Shown here: one piece after another, positions 21,226 to 35,522 of the stretch
Numbering within the stretch: the stretch's first letter is position 1
How the letters are laid out: every line of letters starts with the position of its first letter
Origin: Neoscytalidium dimidiatum
Lineage: Eukaryota; Ascomycota; Dothideomycetes; Botryosphaeriales; Botryosphaeriaceae
NCBI GenBank assembly: GCA_037367355.1
Contig: CM074705.1
Span: 1,550,001 to 1,614,000 of the forward strand
DNA length: 64,000 bases
Direction: 5' to 3'
Translations under genes and position numbers: made by a program
Notes under the pieces: model-generated
Database searches by the model: none
What the model was told of the DNA's origin: nothing
Seen by the model: only the letters and a program-made list of their open reading frames with translations

Positions 21226-22751
21226 ATGGCCTACGAAACCAAGGACGATTGCTCTGAGAAAGAGCTTGGCAGCGGGGTACTCACTCCTCGATCGTTCCCG
21301 CCAAACGAGACACAGGGCACTGACTGCAATGCAGCCGGCGAAGAGGAGATTGCCATTGAGCAGGTAGCCACTGCCCACGATGAAGATGAAGAGGACACCA
21401 AGGAAACCACCGCAGCTGGAACGGCGAAAAGAGTGCTGTCCAAAGTCATCACCGCCAGGTCCGCCGCGTCAATACGAGATCCGGGCCCTCCGCCTGACGG
21501 TGGGCTCACCGCCTGGACCCAGGTCCTCATGGGCCACATCTGCATCATGAACACCTGGGGCTACATCAATTCCTTCGGCGCCTTCCAAACATACTACACT
21601 TCCACTCTGGGCGTCCCCGCTTCGCAAATCTCCTGGATTGGCACCGTCCAGGTCTGGCTTCTTTTCTTCATAGGCACCGTTGCTGGACGCGCCACGGATG
21701 CTGGTCTTTTCCGCCGCGTGTACATCCTGGGAGTGACTCTGAGCCTCCTCGGAGTTTTCATGACGTCCCTCTGCACCCAGTACTGGCAGCTCTTTCTGGC
21801 CCAAGGCGTCTGCACCGGTCTCGGAAATGGCCTCATGTTCTGCCCGACCGTGGCCTTGGTGGCAACCTACTTCTCCAAAAACCGAGCGCTCGCTCTTGGA
21901 CTGACTGCCGCCGGGTCAGCCACTGGAGGCCTCATCTATCCCTCTATGGTTAGGCAGTTGCTTCCCCAGCTCGGCTTTGGCTGGACTATTCGCATCCTAG
22001 GCTTCGTGTCTCTTGCGACGTCGGCAGTGACAATTGCGTTGTTTAAAGTGCGACTTCCTCCGCGGCAGTCGGGGCCGGTAATCGATATGTCGGCGTTCAG
22101 GGAGCTCACATACTGCCTCTTCTGCCTCGGCATGTTTCTCAATTTCTGGGCTCTCTACTTCGTCTTCTACTATGTAAGTGGCAAACTGCGGGGATGGTTG
22201 TTCTGCGATTCGAAGACAAATTCTAACATGTAGAGCAGATTAGCGCATTTAGTAGGGATGTAATAGGGCTGGAGTACACGGAATCGCTCAACCTGCTCCT
22301 GATCCTCAACGGCGTGGGCTTCATCTCCAGAACCTTGCCTCCGTTCTTCAGCGATCGCGTCACCGGCCCGCTAAATCTCATCATACCATTCTCCTTGGCC
22401 ACGGGAGTGATGCTCTTTGCGTGGTCGGGAGTCCATTCCGTGGGCGGGTTGTACCCGTTCACCATTGTCATTGGCTTAACTTCCTCGGGTGTCCAAGGCC
22501 TGTTCCCATCGGTGCTGAGCAGCTTGACCCCGGACCTTAAGAAGACAGGAACACGCATGGGCATGGCCTTTTCAATCGTGTCGTTCGCGGCACTCACGGG
22601 CCCGCCGCTCGCCGGAGCGCTGATTTCGGACAACAATGGCAACTACCTCCACGCGCAGATGTGGGGCGGCACGGTGCTTGTGTGCGGCAGCTTGACGTTG
22701 GTAGCAGCACGAGTCGCGCGGACAGGACTTAAGCTTAGAGTTAAGATCTGA
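21226..22751 (+). CDS. MFS transporter, monocarboxylate porter (MCT/MCH) type
   Basis: Exons 21226..22173 and 22239..22751 (intron 65 nt) give 486 residues. An acidic cytoplasmic N-terminus of about 85 residues leads into PPPDGGLTAWTQVLMGH, a typical entry to helix 1 of fungal MCT-like proteins. This is followed by NSFGAFQTYYTSTLGVPASQ, GLGNGLMFCPTVALVATYF and the repeat half with ISRTLPPFFSDRV. About twelve helices are visible. Members of this group (Mch, Esbp6) sit in the plasma or internal membranes; several fungal relatives move riboflavin or monocarboxylates, and many are uncharacterised. The substrate cannot be deduced. The intron falls after FVFYY in the second half, and both splice sites are canonical. 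Confidence 0.88.
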
Positions 22752-23459
22752 ATCATCCTCGATCAGATTGGGCACGAGATCTGGCGGCTTCGACGAAAGG
22801 GGAGTCAAACCGAGTTCGGAGGTTGCATGGCCAGAAGTAGGCTGGGGATAGACAGGCCAGCAACAACACAGCAGGTAAGTGAGGCAAGGCAGACTTCAGC
22901 ATGGGCTCTTTGGCGTTACTAAGAGGCGACGGGATTACACGTATGCGCTGCGATGACATGGCTTGGCGTTACATACCCGGCCTGGAGCCCGACGAGGCAC
23001 TTTCGGTTTCGCGGATTTTGATGTTCGCGCGCGTGTAGATAATTTCTATGTCGAGAGCGCCGATAGCTAGGTAGCAGCGCCAAATTGACAATAATAATAC
23101 TAATGATGATGGAAAACGGACGCGAGATGAGAGCTGCAGGTTGCCCGGGCGCCGGTTTCACGGCAGTACCGAGCACGGATGACGCGCGAGGCGGTCTCGT
23201 GGACAGCTCACGGTCGCAGGAGCTTTCTCCAGCCACTCTTATCAGCGCTTGCGCTAGGCCCAACCCGGCTAATCGGTTGGCAAGGTCCTCAGATGACGAA
23301 GGGAGAGGCGCCGGTCCAGGTACAACTGCAGGCAGCTCCCGTTCCCCAGGCGCACCATCCCTCTGCCATCCAACTCTCCATCCATCCCCCAACTCGCCCT
23401 CTGCCGCTCCTTTCCATCCACATAGCCAGCTGTTGTCGCGCCCGCTCGTCATCGCAACA
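22752..23459. other. Intergenic region upstream of the vacuolar protease
   Basis: About 700 bp between the MFS gene and PEP4, both on the plus strand. C-rich leader sequence precedes the PEP4 ATG. No other gene supported. Confidence 0.55.
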
Positions 23460-24860
<1,401 letters not shown>

Positions 24861-25429
24861 GCGGTGAAATTCATGTATGATACCTCGAAACGGAATGGAG
24901 TTGCAACGATCGATTGCGGTAATGGACGCCGGGAACGGTAGGATGCAGGCTTGAGGCGGGGCTCTCTTCTTCGGGGCGCTCGCTGGTAAATTGTACACCT
25001 ATGGCTTCTTCAGTCTCACGTTGACCGACCAACGAAATGGGGTGGGGGGAATGGATTGACGCTCGCTCGAGCGAGCGATTTCCTTTTGTATGCTTGCGAA
25101 TTCCCTCGCGTGCTTGACAGTGCTGGAGGGGGGACTCTTGTAGCAGCAGTCTTGAAATAAACGTGAAGCTTGCATACTGAGTTTCGCTGCACTGAAGAAG
25201 GTCCATGAAGTGATTTGTCGTTCGAATGGAAGAACGATATGAATTGTCTCGTGATCAATTATTGGAAAAAAAAAAAAAAAACACGCCCTAACGACTCAAA
25301 GACAATACCCTCCTCCACAGCCTCCAACCCATCCCAAGCACCCGCATCCACCCACCCACCCACCCACCCACCCCTCTTCCTCGTCCTCTCTCCCGTCAAT
25401 TCTTCCCTCCTGGAAACCACACAAACCCC
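24861..25429. other. Convergent 3' spacer with CCCA repeat
   Basis: Between PEP4 (+) and the small membrane protein (-). It has an A-rich run at about 25265-25280 and a (CCCA)n tract at about 25348-25374. No gene seen. Confidence 0.55.
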
Positions 25430-25678
25430 TCACTTCCTCGCCGGCGCGCCGCCCTTCTTCGCCGCGACCTTGCTCTTCTTCTTGGGCAGCAGCGGGATGC
25501 CCCAGCCCTTCCAGGTGCCGTTGTTCTTCTCGGTGCGGTAGTGGATGTAGATGGCCAGGCCGGTCAGCGCCTGCAGGCCGAACAGCACCGCGCCCAGGAT
25601 GCCCAGCAGCGAGGGGGAGCGCTGCACGGTCGCGAGCGCCGTGGGCGTCAGGATCGGGGCGAGGAACTCGAAGGCCAT
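25430..25678 (-). CDS. Small single-pass membrane protein, 82 residues, family not recognised
   Basis: An intronless ORF with a clear layout: a short N-terminus (MAFEFLAPILTPTALATVQ), one strong hydrophobic segment at about residues 22-47 (SLLGILGAVLFGLQALTGLAIYIHY), a short loop TEKNNGTWKGWGIPLLP, then a very basic tail (KKKSKVAAKKGGAPARK). High GC and coding-like codon use contrast with the homopolymer-rich flanks, supporting a real gene. The positive-inside rule would place the lysine tail in the cytosol or, if mitochondrial, the matrix. I do not recognise the family. Small subunits of ER or mitochondrial membrane complexes look like this, but no function can be assigned. Confidence 0.65.
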   Translation of the reverse strand: MAFEFLAPILTPTALATVQRSPSLLGILGAVLFGLQALTGLAIYIHYRTEKNNGTWKGWGIPLLPKKKSKVAAKKGGAPARK

Positions 25679-27344
25679 TGTTGTTGTTGTTTTTTTTTTT
25701 TTTTCCTTTAGGTCTTTTCTTTGGGAGGAAGAGGTGGTTGGTTTATTGGTTGGATGGTTGGTTGGTTGTTGTTGATTATTGAATTAGGACAGCCCAGCTG
25801 TCGTTTGGCGAATTTCCCTTCTCCGTGAAGGGAAAGTTGATTATTTGGGGTATCTCTGTTCACGGAGGGGCCGAAAGGAAGGAAACCTCTTGGCAAAGAG
25901 CGAGGATGTGGCGAGTTTTGAGAAGAGCCGAGAGAGAGGGAGAGAGAGAGAGAGAGAGAGGAAGAAAGAAACCCGTCGGGCGCGCAGAGTTCCGGCTCTA
26001 GCAGAAGAAGACAAAACGCAGACGTACGAGTAGTGGGTGAGTTGCGTGAAGGGGGCGGGGGGGGGGGGGAAGAATTGGTGAGGAGGGTGCGTGTGTTAGA
26101 GAAAGAGAGAGGGACGACGCGCGAGCAACAGCGCGAGAGAAAGTCGAAACTTGCATCAAACTCAACGCGTCGGAGGACCGCCGGGCCCTTCGCCAGCAGC
26201 GCCAGTTGGCCGTGCAGTGGTCCGACGTTCCCTGCGGCTGATCCGCGACGCCATTCTTTCCTTTCACCGCAAGAAAGGTCGCAACAAGGGAAAGGGAAGG
26301 CGGGTGCTTTTTCCCCGGTCGAACTGTCGGCCGACTGGCCTGCAGGAGCCGGGCGCTTCGAGCGAACCAACCCGGCCCACATGTGTCGGAGAAATAATAT
26401 AAGAGCTGCCCTCGGAACTGCCTACTAGGTGCGGGAATACGGGCTTCCTGCTAAGAGAACGGGCGAGTAATGTCGCCTGAATGGGCGGCTTGGCGGTCGC
26501 AGAGCCGCTGGGTCGTCGTGGGGCAGGCAACGGTCTCTTTGGGGGACGATCTGGTGATCATCGCTCTTCTTTATTTGGACGAATGGCGTCTGATTGGCTG
26601 CTCTGTTTTCTTGCTACGCGCCCAGCTACTCAAACATCGCGTCGCGCACAACTGGTTACTATGTTGGCTGCCGTGCGCTTCGGCTTCCACCGGGGCGTCC
26701 TTGGACGGTCTCAAGTCCGACGCTTGGTTGGTCGTTCACATGTATAGATGCGATCCCAGAAATCATCGGCAGCTGGAGAGATGAAGAGAGACAAGTCATT
26801 ATTGCCCGCGTAGCAGTTTCAACCGACTCATCTCCCTTGACATTTATACTCAACTACCCCTACTTTTCCTTCCCTTCTGTGTAGTCCCAGAAGCCAAATT
26901 CGTCGATCCGAGCCTTCGTTGCTGAAACGCACCGATTCTAGCAAACAACAGTCGAGCAAGGGGCTGTAGGACTGGAAGAAGAAGAAGAAGTGCAGTTGGG
27001 TGATGCGATTGCAATCCTCCCCTACACCGCAAGCAATAAAACAAGAGGTGGAAGGAAATAAAGCTGGAAGAAATGGAGGCTTGAAAAAAGGAAGAATTTA
27101 TCGGATGCAACCCCCAGTCTTTCCCTTACCCAAACTGGTAAGCTAACACCCAACAGCCAATTCAGAATACGCCGTCTTTATAGTTCCCGCCCTCCCTCCT
27201 TTCGCACCCCTGTCTTGTAGATATGATGGTGATGATGATGATGTACAAACGGAATGAAGTTTACGCCCCCCCACGGAGAAAACCATCCCACAGCACGAGT
27301 TCGCCTCTTTTTCGTAATCGTTTATTTTCTTCGCTTTTCTCTCT
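25679..27344. other. Long intergenic region with GA microsatellite
   Basis: About 1.67 kb: the promoter of the small membrane protein (right of 25678) and the 3' flank of SNF5. It contains TTG/T tracts at 25680-25705, a GA repeat at about 25930-25960, a G-rich run at about 26055-26070 and a GATGAT run at about 27222-27242. ORFs are low-complexity or antisense; none is convincing. Confidence 0.5.
25930..25960. repeat. GA microsatellite
   Basis: About 30 bp of GAGAGA with one GGG interruption, in the 5' region of the small membrane protein gene. Confidence 0.8.
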
Positions 27345-29862
27345 TCAATTAGAAGCACCGCCACCAGACGACGCTAATCTCCTTCTAACGGCCTCGAGAT
27401 GTTGCCTGTTCCTGAGGTGCACCTCGAAATTCTCCACCGTCAGGCCAGGGCCCGCCGTGTACAACTTGCCGGGACAGTCATTGCATCTAATGCGAGGAAG
27501 CCATTGAAATTTGATGTGTGCAGGTGGTGCAGAGCCTGGCGGCAAGCTGTCAAGGCGAGTCTGCAGTTGTGTGCGCGTGTCAATAGCTGAGTAGCGCATC
27601 AGCGCCTCGAAGGCGGAGTCCGGATGCCGGGCGTGTAGGTTCTTCACTGCTGTAGCAAGCCAATCCGGCGGTGGGGGCTTTATGTGTTGTCAATACACGT
27701 CGGCTATGCCCGCGGAGAAAGAAACTTACTGGTTGTGCTGGTTGAGGGTAGGGGGCATCTAAGCGCCCATCAGAATAGTAGTTCAGCGATCCGTTGCTGG
27801 TAGGAGTCCCAGGGCCAGGCGTTGATCGCTGTTGCAATGCTGGAGAGGGAGGCGGTGGCATCGAGCTGCGGGTTGGCGTGGCCTGCTGAGGGGTGGAAGC
27901 TGCAGATACCACAACGGGATTAGGCTGGCTTTGTCGATATTCATGCGCTCTCCCAGTCGATTGAGCCTGCATCCACTTCCTGAACTTCTCTCGCGAAATT
28001 TTGAGCTTAACCATGAGCTTCTCGGGCGCAGGTGTTGAAGGAGTTGGAGCCACGCTCTCCTCCCTAGGCGTACCGAAGCGCCGAGATGTGCGGGTCTCAT
28101 GATGATGCTCCTGTCGAAGTGCTGTGACCTCAGGGGTCTGCGAACGGCCAAGATTCTGCCGCATGGCTACTGTTGCTGCAGATGCAGCTCCACGCATGCC
28201 TCTTGTCCGTGCAGTTCCTCCCATGATCTGTGACGGTGCTGGAGATTCTTGGCCGGATTCTTCACTCTCAGATTCTTCATCGGAGTCACCATCTCTGACG
28301 GTGCGTCTGCCTCGTCCCGATGCGGAGCGAGAGAGTTTGTAGAGACGGCTATCTTCTACTCGCTCTACTGCGCCGGGAAGAACAGAGGAAACGACCATTG
28401 TCCGCACTGTTCTTTGTCGATCCTTGAGATCTGGCAGCGCTGGACCGCCTCTTCGGTTCACGGAACGTTTTTGCCGCCGTTGCTCACGCATGATGGACAG
28501 TTCCGCCCGCTCCAGGTCGGCTTCATTCAGTTCGTACAGGACCGGTGCGTAATCCTTAGCTGCTTGCACCGGCCGGAAAACGGATTGGATAGGGGAGGCC
28601 AAAAAGCTGTCTCGTACGTCCGCATCTTCCACTGGGCGGCCATCGAACGGATGTCCAGTAATGTAGAGACTTTTGGTGAACATCTGACATTGTTCCCGTA
28701 TGGAGTGCGCGATTGCCGTCGTGAACTCGCCGGAAAGCGAGAGCTCCCTCGTCATGGACCTAGCGAACTCCTCTGGTGAATTCATAGGATCATTTATATC
28801 CCATTCGAACTGGTCCACCAGGGTATGTTGGCCGATTGTGATGTTCAGCTTTATCAATATACGCATCTCGTCATTCTTGTAGGCGTCGTAAGGTAGGTGT
28901 GGGTCCAATGGATCTTCCTTGAAAAAGACATGAGGATAGTAATCTTGCAGTTGCTCGTGGATCTCGGTGTTGATCTGGCGGAAAACTTGAGGACCCATCT
29001 CCGGGGGGATCTTGAAGTCCTCGACCATATTCTCAGCGAATATTTCGGGCGAAACGATGTGGTCGTGGAGATTCCATGTGAAAGTATCCCGGAGTTTGAT
29101 CTTGTCGAATTCGATGTCCAGTCGTACCGGCACCAGCTCCTCAAAAGTATCGGCTTGCTTGGCCAGGTCTTTCCGCGCCATGTGCAAGCTTTTCGAGCGG
29201 CGGTTCCCTAGACGTTTCCTTTGCATTGGATACTGGAGTCGCGAGGGCTTCGCTTCAGTATAGCCATTGCCGTATCCCTCAAATCCGTAGCCAAACACGG
29301 AGCCAGGGTCTACTTGACGTTGCTGGCGCAACTGTTTGTAGAATTCTGCCTCGGAGAGCTTTTCGCCCATCAACGCTCTAGCCTTGGCAGCTTGGTCGTT
29401 CAGGGCGGCAGCGTGGAGCAAGTCGCGCGTGGTATATTGGTTGATTAGGAACTCATTGAGGCTAGGCTGGTTCTGACTGGAAGAGCCCTGGGATGGCGGT
29501 TGGGACGGTAGACGCGACCCGGAACGAGAGCGCTTCCGGCTGGGCGAGACTCCATTGGCAGCCTCACTGCCGGCCGGTGGTGATTTGGCGCGAGCTGAGG
29601 GCGAGGACTGCTCGGCGCTCGCGTTCACATCCACGCCCGAGGCAGCCATGACGGCCTTTGCTTTCTCCTTGCCCTCGCGTATTATACCATTGCCCTCTGC
29701 GGCCTGGCCAGAACTCGACGGACGCGCCGAATCCTGCGACTCGGCAGCATCGTCTCCAGCAGCGCCGTTCTGCGCGTCCTGTGGCGCCGGGGTGGATTCT
29801 TGTTGCGATGATTCGTGCGACTGGGAAGGGAGCGCGGTGGTCGACGCGACGGGTGATGGCAT
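27345..29862 (-). CDS. snf5: SNF5/SMARCB1-family chromatin-remodelling subunit
   Basis: Exons 29862..27730 and 27677..27345 give 821 residues. Residues 1-130 are a low-complexity Ser/Pro/Gln tail. The two-repeat SNF5 domain covers about 240-430: ELVPVRLDIEFDKIKLRDTF, ...LLIKLNITIG-like strands, VDQFEWDINDPMNSPEEFA. The C-terminal exon carries PRIRCNDCPGKLYTAGPG, a CxxC element seen in fungal Snf5 proteins, followed by NFEVHLRNR. The protein is a core subunit of the nucleosome remodeller SWI/SNF or its sister RSC (Sfh1); which of these cannot be settled here. The 52-nt intron (27678-27729) has a strong GTAAGT donor but an AAG acceptor. Without splicing the frame ends at 27580 in unrelated residues, so splicing is needed to reach the conserved C-terminus. 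Confidence 0.92.
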
Positions 29863-31012
29863 GGTCTATGTACGGGTCACAGGCGCGTCGGGAGAGCGGC
29901 GATCACGGGGTCGCCCGAGGAGATATGAAGGTCCAGCGGGTCAGGGAGGAGACATGAATGATCTGCTGATGTCAGCGGAAGGCCCGAGCAAGAGGCGCGT
30001 GGGCGCGGGCTGGCTGGGAGGTGAGGCGACGAGGCTCGGCCACGGCGACGCCATCGCGCAGCAACAGCGGACCGGCAGCGGAGACAGCAGAGCGGGCGGA
30101 TGGGCGGGAGGAGTGAATCAACATACCAGAGCTGCACGCAATGATCGGGCGCGTCGAGCGTCTGTCAGTCTGGGCGGCTGGCACAAAGAGAACCGAGGGC
30201 GGCGGAGCGGCGAGTTAGGAATGGGCCCAAGCAGCGGAAAGCGCTTAACCAGCAGTGTCTCGCAGCTGACGTCGTCCGTTCTCTCCGCCCCTGGCGCGCA
30301 CGAGTGACGGTCTGGCGAGGATTGGGTGCGGGAAATGCTAAGCTCGGGCTTGCTTGCGAGCTGCCTCCGTGTCGCATCGAAGAGCGCGGCTCACGCCCAC
30401 GCCCACGCCCACAACCACGCCAAGCCGCTCCGCCAGCACCCGCCATTGGCCTGCCATCGCCTCTCCCCTTCGCCCGCCGCCAGCCTGACAGCGCACCTCC
30501 CGCCCTGCCTCTCAGCCCTACGAGTCCCGAGCCTGCTGCCGCCGCGGCCCCGCTGCTTCCGGGCGGAGCGGAGCCGTCCTCTTGCGCCTGCAAGGTCCGG
30601 TGGTTGAGTCCGAAGTCACGTGCACAAACCAGTCGTTGTGGCTGCCCATCAGTCTTAGACGAGAGTTGGGCGTAGTCTGTGAACGGGCAGCTCTCAGCTA
30701 CCCAGATATCTCAAAGCAACGAGCAGAATGCTATGTAACACACAGTCAACAGAACAACAAATCGAAATCCCGTTGTTTTCGTCTTCCCGGCGCCTCCTAC
30801 ACGAGAGAAAAGAAAGGGGTCTGCCTATCCGCCGTCCCGTCCACCACGGCTTCGCTCCGCCACCCGGCCCCTTGGACAGCACGAGCGGATGATGCCCGAT
30901 CCGACCCAACCGCCATTGATTCGAATTAAGTAGTAGTTCTCCGAAAGCGCCCTTGCTTGAGGGCCGCCTGATGCGCAGGATATAAGGTGATGGCCGTCAT
31001 GATGTTCCTAGT
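29863..31012. other. Intergenic region between SNF5 and VPS74
   Basis: About 1.15 kb: the promoter of SNF5 and 3' flank of VPS74, both minus-strand genes. A long plus-strand ORF (29555-30307) overlaps SNF5 antisense and is not supported. Confidence 0.55.
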
Positions 31013-32254
31013 TTATAGCAATGAATCAAGCCTGGTGAAGACGCTCAAGCAAGCAGCAACGACCTAGGGTTTCCGTCAGCGTGTCGTGTTCGTCTGTCGT
31101 AAATAACACTGCAGCAGACTCACCTCGAGCTGCAACTCCTTGTCTTTGCTATTGTTTACCTCCTCTTGAACAACCTGCCCCAAGTTCGCCCCAATGCCAC
31201 CCGAGCCACCGGCGCGGCGGGCAAAGGGCCACTGTGAATATTCGGCGAGAAGCTCGTCAACCTGTGCGAAGGCCCGTTCCCGCGCCTCGTGGCCCAGCGT
31301 CGACAGCGCATTCTCCAGCACGTTGGCCGCGTAAGCCGCGCAGACCATGGCAATGGTACGCAGATATCTGAACTCCATTTCTTCGGGGAGGAACTGGCTC
31401 GGCGGGAGCACGACGGTTCGGTTGGTGAGGAGGTTGCGGACGCGGCGGCGAATCTCGTCTTTCGCGCCGCCATCGGCGACAGGATGGGTGGCCATGTCGA
31501 AGAGAAGGAAGTTGCGCTTCTCGGTGCGGAGGATGCCCTTGTCGACGAGGCCCTTCGCCAGGCGCTCGCGGACTTGCTTGAGCTGGTAGCCGATCTTCAT
31601 GAGATTCCATGTTTCGCCTGCATTCGGGCCAGGTGTCAGAGTTGCGATTTCAGGAGCAGACGGCAGGCAAGCTCACCGCTCATGAGGTCAATCCACGAAG
31701 CGACACTCATCTTCTCGCTTGACTTCATCATCTTCAACGCCTCGTCCAGGAGAACCTCGCCGGTAAGGGTGTCATCTATGACTTCGATGACGCGGTCCGC
31801 GAGGGGGAAGCGCCGCCGCGACGAGTCCTTCTGCATGCTTATGCGGCCCCTGAAGGCCAGCTCTATGACGATACACCCGCGGAGGGCGTAGGATATGTTG
31901 TCGTTCCAGAAGGAGAGGTATCCCTGGCCGGACAATTGTCAGTTGCGCCCCTCCTCAGGCAGCCTCGGGGCGTGGGAAGCCCACCTGCTTGTCCTTGAGC
32001 CCCATGAGCAGCACCTCCTCCATGAGCGTCAGCTTGGGCTGCTTGCTCCGCTCCGCGCTCTCGCTGATGTCCCGCGGGTCGTAGGCAATCTTGTGGCCAT
32101 TCTCCGAGTTCTCGTAGGACGTTCCGGGGCCGTCGTCGTTGCGTCGCGGGACGGGCGAGCTCACGCGGCTGCCGTCGTTGTCGTTGTCGCCATTCGCGCC
32201 CGCACCTGCACCCGCGCCTCGCCGGCGCGTCAAGCCTGAAGTTGAAGAGGCCAT
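31013..32254 (-). CDS. vps74: VPS74/GOLPH3 Golgi PI4P effector
   Basis: Exons 32254..31985, 31923..31677, 31617..31124 and 31063..31013 give 353 residues. After a disordered Gly/Asp/Asn-rich N-terminus (about 65 residues) the GPP34 domain begins at [20 protein letters not shown]. The [13 protein letters not shown] segment carries the conserved Trp and Arg of the phosphatidylinositol-4-phosphate pocket. The last exon of 51 nt adds [16 protein letters not shown], matching the family C-terminus. The protein sits on Golgi membranes through PI4P and retains glycosyltransferases by packaging them into COPI vesicles. The first exon's start was chosen as the only ATG before the domain with a consistent frame. 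It joins other Golgi genes in this window (COG6, TM9, NCS-1). Confidence 0.95.
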
Positions 32255-32782
32255 ACGCGGTGCGACTGTGGAAAGGTGTCGTGCCCGGTGTCGGTGTTGG
32301 GTCTAGGTCTGAGCTCGGCGCCCGCCGCACAGGGATGCTGCGAGGGTTCGGCGTCCAAGGGTCGGGGAGGGCGGCTCAACTCAGTAGTTGCTCACGGAAT
32401 GTTGCGGCCAGATCGCAGCAGGGGATTTTCGCGGGCGCGGAAAGGGTCTGACGTGGTGGGGGGGACTGTTGCGCATGTGCGCGGCATGGGGAATGTGTAT
32501 TTTACGACGGTTGGCTGCTGAGCCAAAGTGAAATAACTGGCTTGGCGAGGACGATGAACCCAACCCTGTCGCAGGCGACGTCTCACGCAGCAATACATAG
32601 CAGCAGAAATAGCAATAGCAGCGCCACCAACAAGCGGCTTCATGGGGATGTTCGTCTTCTAGTCCATAGTACAGAGGCTCAGAGATCCAGAGCTGATAGC
32701 TTTGTACAAGCAAATGCCTACTCCGCAATTCCTCCAGCCGTCGCTTCCTTCCCCTTCCCGCTGCAATCCTCTCGTAGTCCAA
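32255..32782. other. Intergenic region between VPS74 and the acyl carrier protein gene
   Basis: About 530 bp: promoter of VPS74 and 3' flank of the ACP gene. No other gene seen. Confidence 0.55.
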
Positions 32783-33485
<703 letters not shown>

Positions 33486-33916
33486 GGCGGATGGAGGTGC
33501 GGGTGCTGGCTGGCGAGATGGAGGCGGGTGTTGCGGTGCGCGGCGATGAGGCACTTCGCAAAATCATCGACGAGTCGGGACGGGCTTAGAGCTTGGGCGC
33601 CGCCAAGATCACGTGCCGGGTTTCCGTCACCCATCGACCATTGCCATGCCTTCGCAACGAGCAGCAGGCGGTGTGCTTCGGTCTCTTGCGCTGATGCTGG
33701 GGCCTCGCCTGCTGTCCTAAGGGCTATTCGTGTTGTATTCCTCCAAGACGACCTAGTTCTGGCCTGAGGCATCATTATCTTGACGTTACAGACGTTGGCG
33801 CGCAGCGAATCAGATCGAGGCCATTGACCTTACAGAACCGCCACGCCGGCAACGTCAAAGTGCCGTTCAACACCACAACTCACCTCTCCGCTCCGCCCGC
33901 ACCCACCACGCCCGCC
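33486..33916. promoter_or_regulatory. Shared divergent promoter of two complex I genes
   Basis: The 431 bp between the ATGs of the acyl carrier protein gene (-) and the 23-kDa Fe-S subunit gene (+). Both products belong to respiratory complex I. Shared regulation is inferred from the arrangement. Confidence 0.55.
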
Positions 33917-34766
<850 letters not shown>

Positions 34767-35522
34767 AAGTGAATTTATAGAAAGGCGGTTCAGTTCAAGT
34801 GGCGGCGGAAGGACAGAGGTCGAGATATCAATGGGATGTACATACATTGTAGCATCAACGCCGTCAGAACGGCAAACATTTTTTTTTTTTCGTGCGTAGC
34901 ATCCTGTGCTTACTATTTGATCAATTGATAAGTAGAGATCAACATCAATTCAATCTGTAGATATCTTGATAGCTGCACTCCTATGTATCTCGTTTTAATG
35001 ACACGATGATCTCTCTTAAAACTAGTATGACGGCCTAGTGATTTCATGGGCGCTTAATCAATGTAATAGGACGTAAAATTCTGGTGATACTGGTGACGCT
35101 TAAGTTTGGACCTCTGCTTGAATTCCGTTCACATTGTTACATGTAGTTGCAACCCCCTGAAACTAGCTTCGTACAGAGGGTGCAAGAATAGCTTAAGCTT
35201 GGGATGTAATGATGTTCAACATGAATTTTGGTCACGACGGTAACAACCCATCACAGTACTGCCATTCATCCCGCGAAAAATGATGAGTGTGTCATTCAGG
35301 AGCGGCTCGATACGCTTAGATTTGATCCCAATCATGATGACTTGGAGTTGGCAAAGAGACCGTGCATTCGGACGACAACTACAAGCTCGTCCACGATATC
35401 AAGCTTACGCTTTACGCCGTACATGCTCCTAGTAATGCCCTGACCTCTCAACGCCGAACAAGCCAAGCCCGCCCGTAAATACGCCCTGAGCCCTTTTAGT
35501 CCCAACCTCATCCTCGCATCGA
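34767..35522. other. Convergent 3' spacer, AT-rich
   Basis: About 750 bp between the complex I gene (+) and SURF6 (-). It is markedly AT-rich from 34860 to 35300. No gene seen. Confidence 0.6.

Noticed and set aside
22752..23459. Overlapping ORFs before PEP4 on both strands
   Set aside because: Leader and promoter sequence; frames are not conserved-looking and the PEP4 signal peptide begins cleanly at 23460.
29555..30307. 250-residue plus-strand ORF
   Set aside because: Antisense to the SNF5 N-terminus and running into the spacer; low-complexity composition without motifs.
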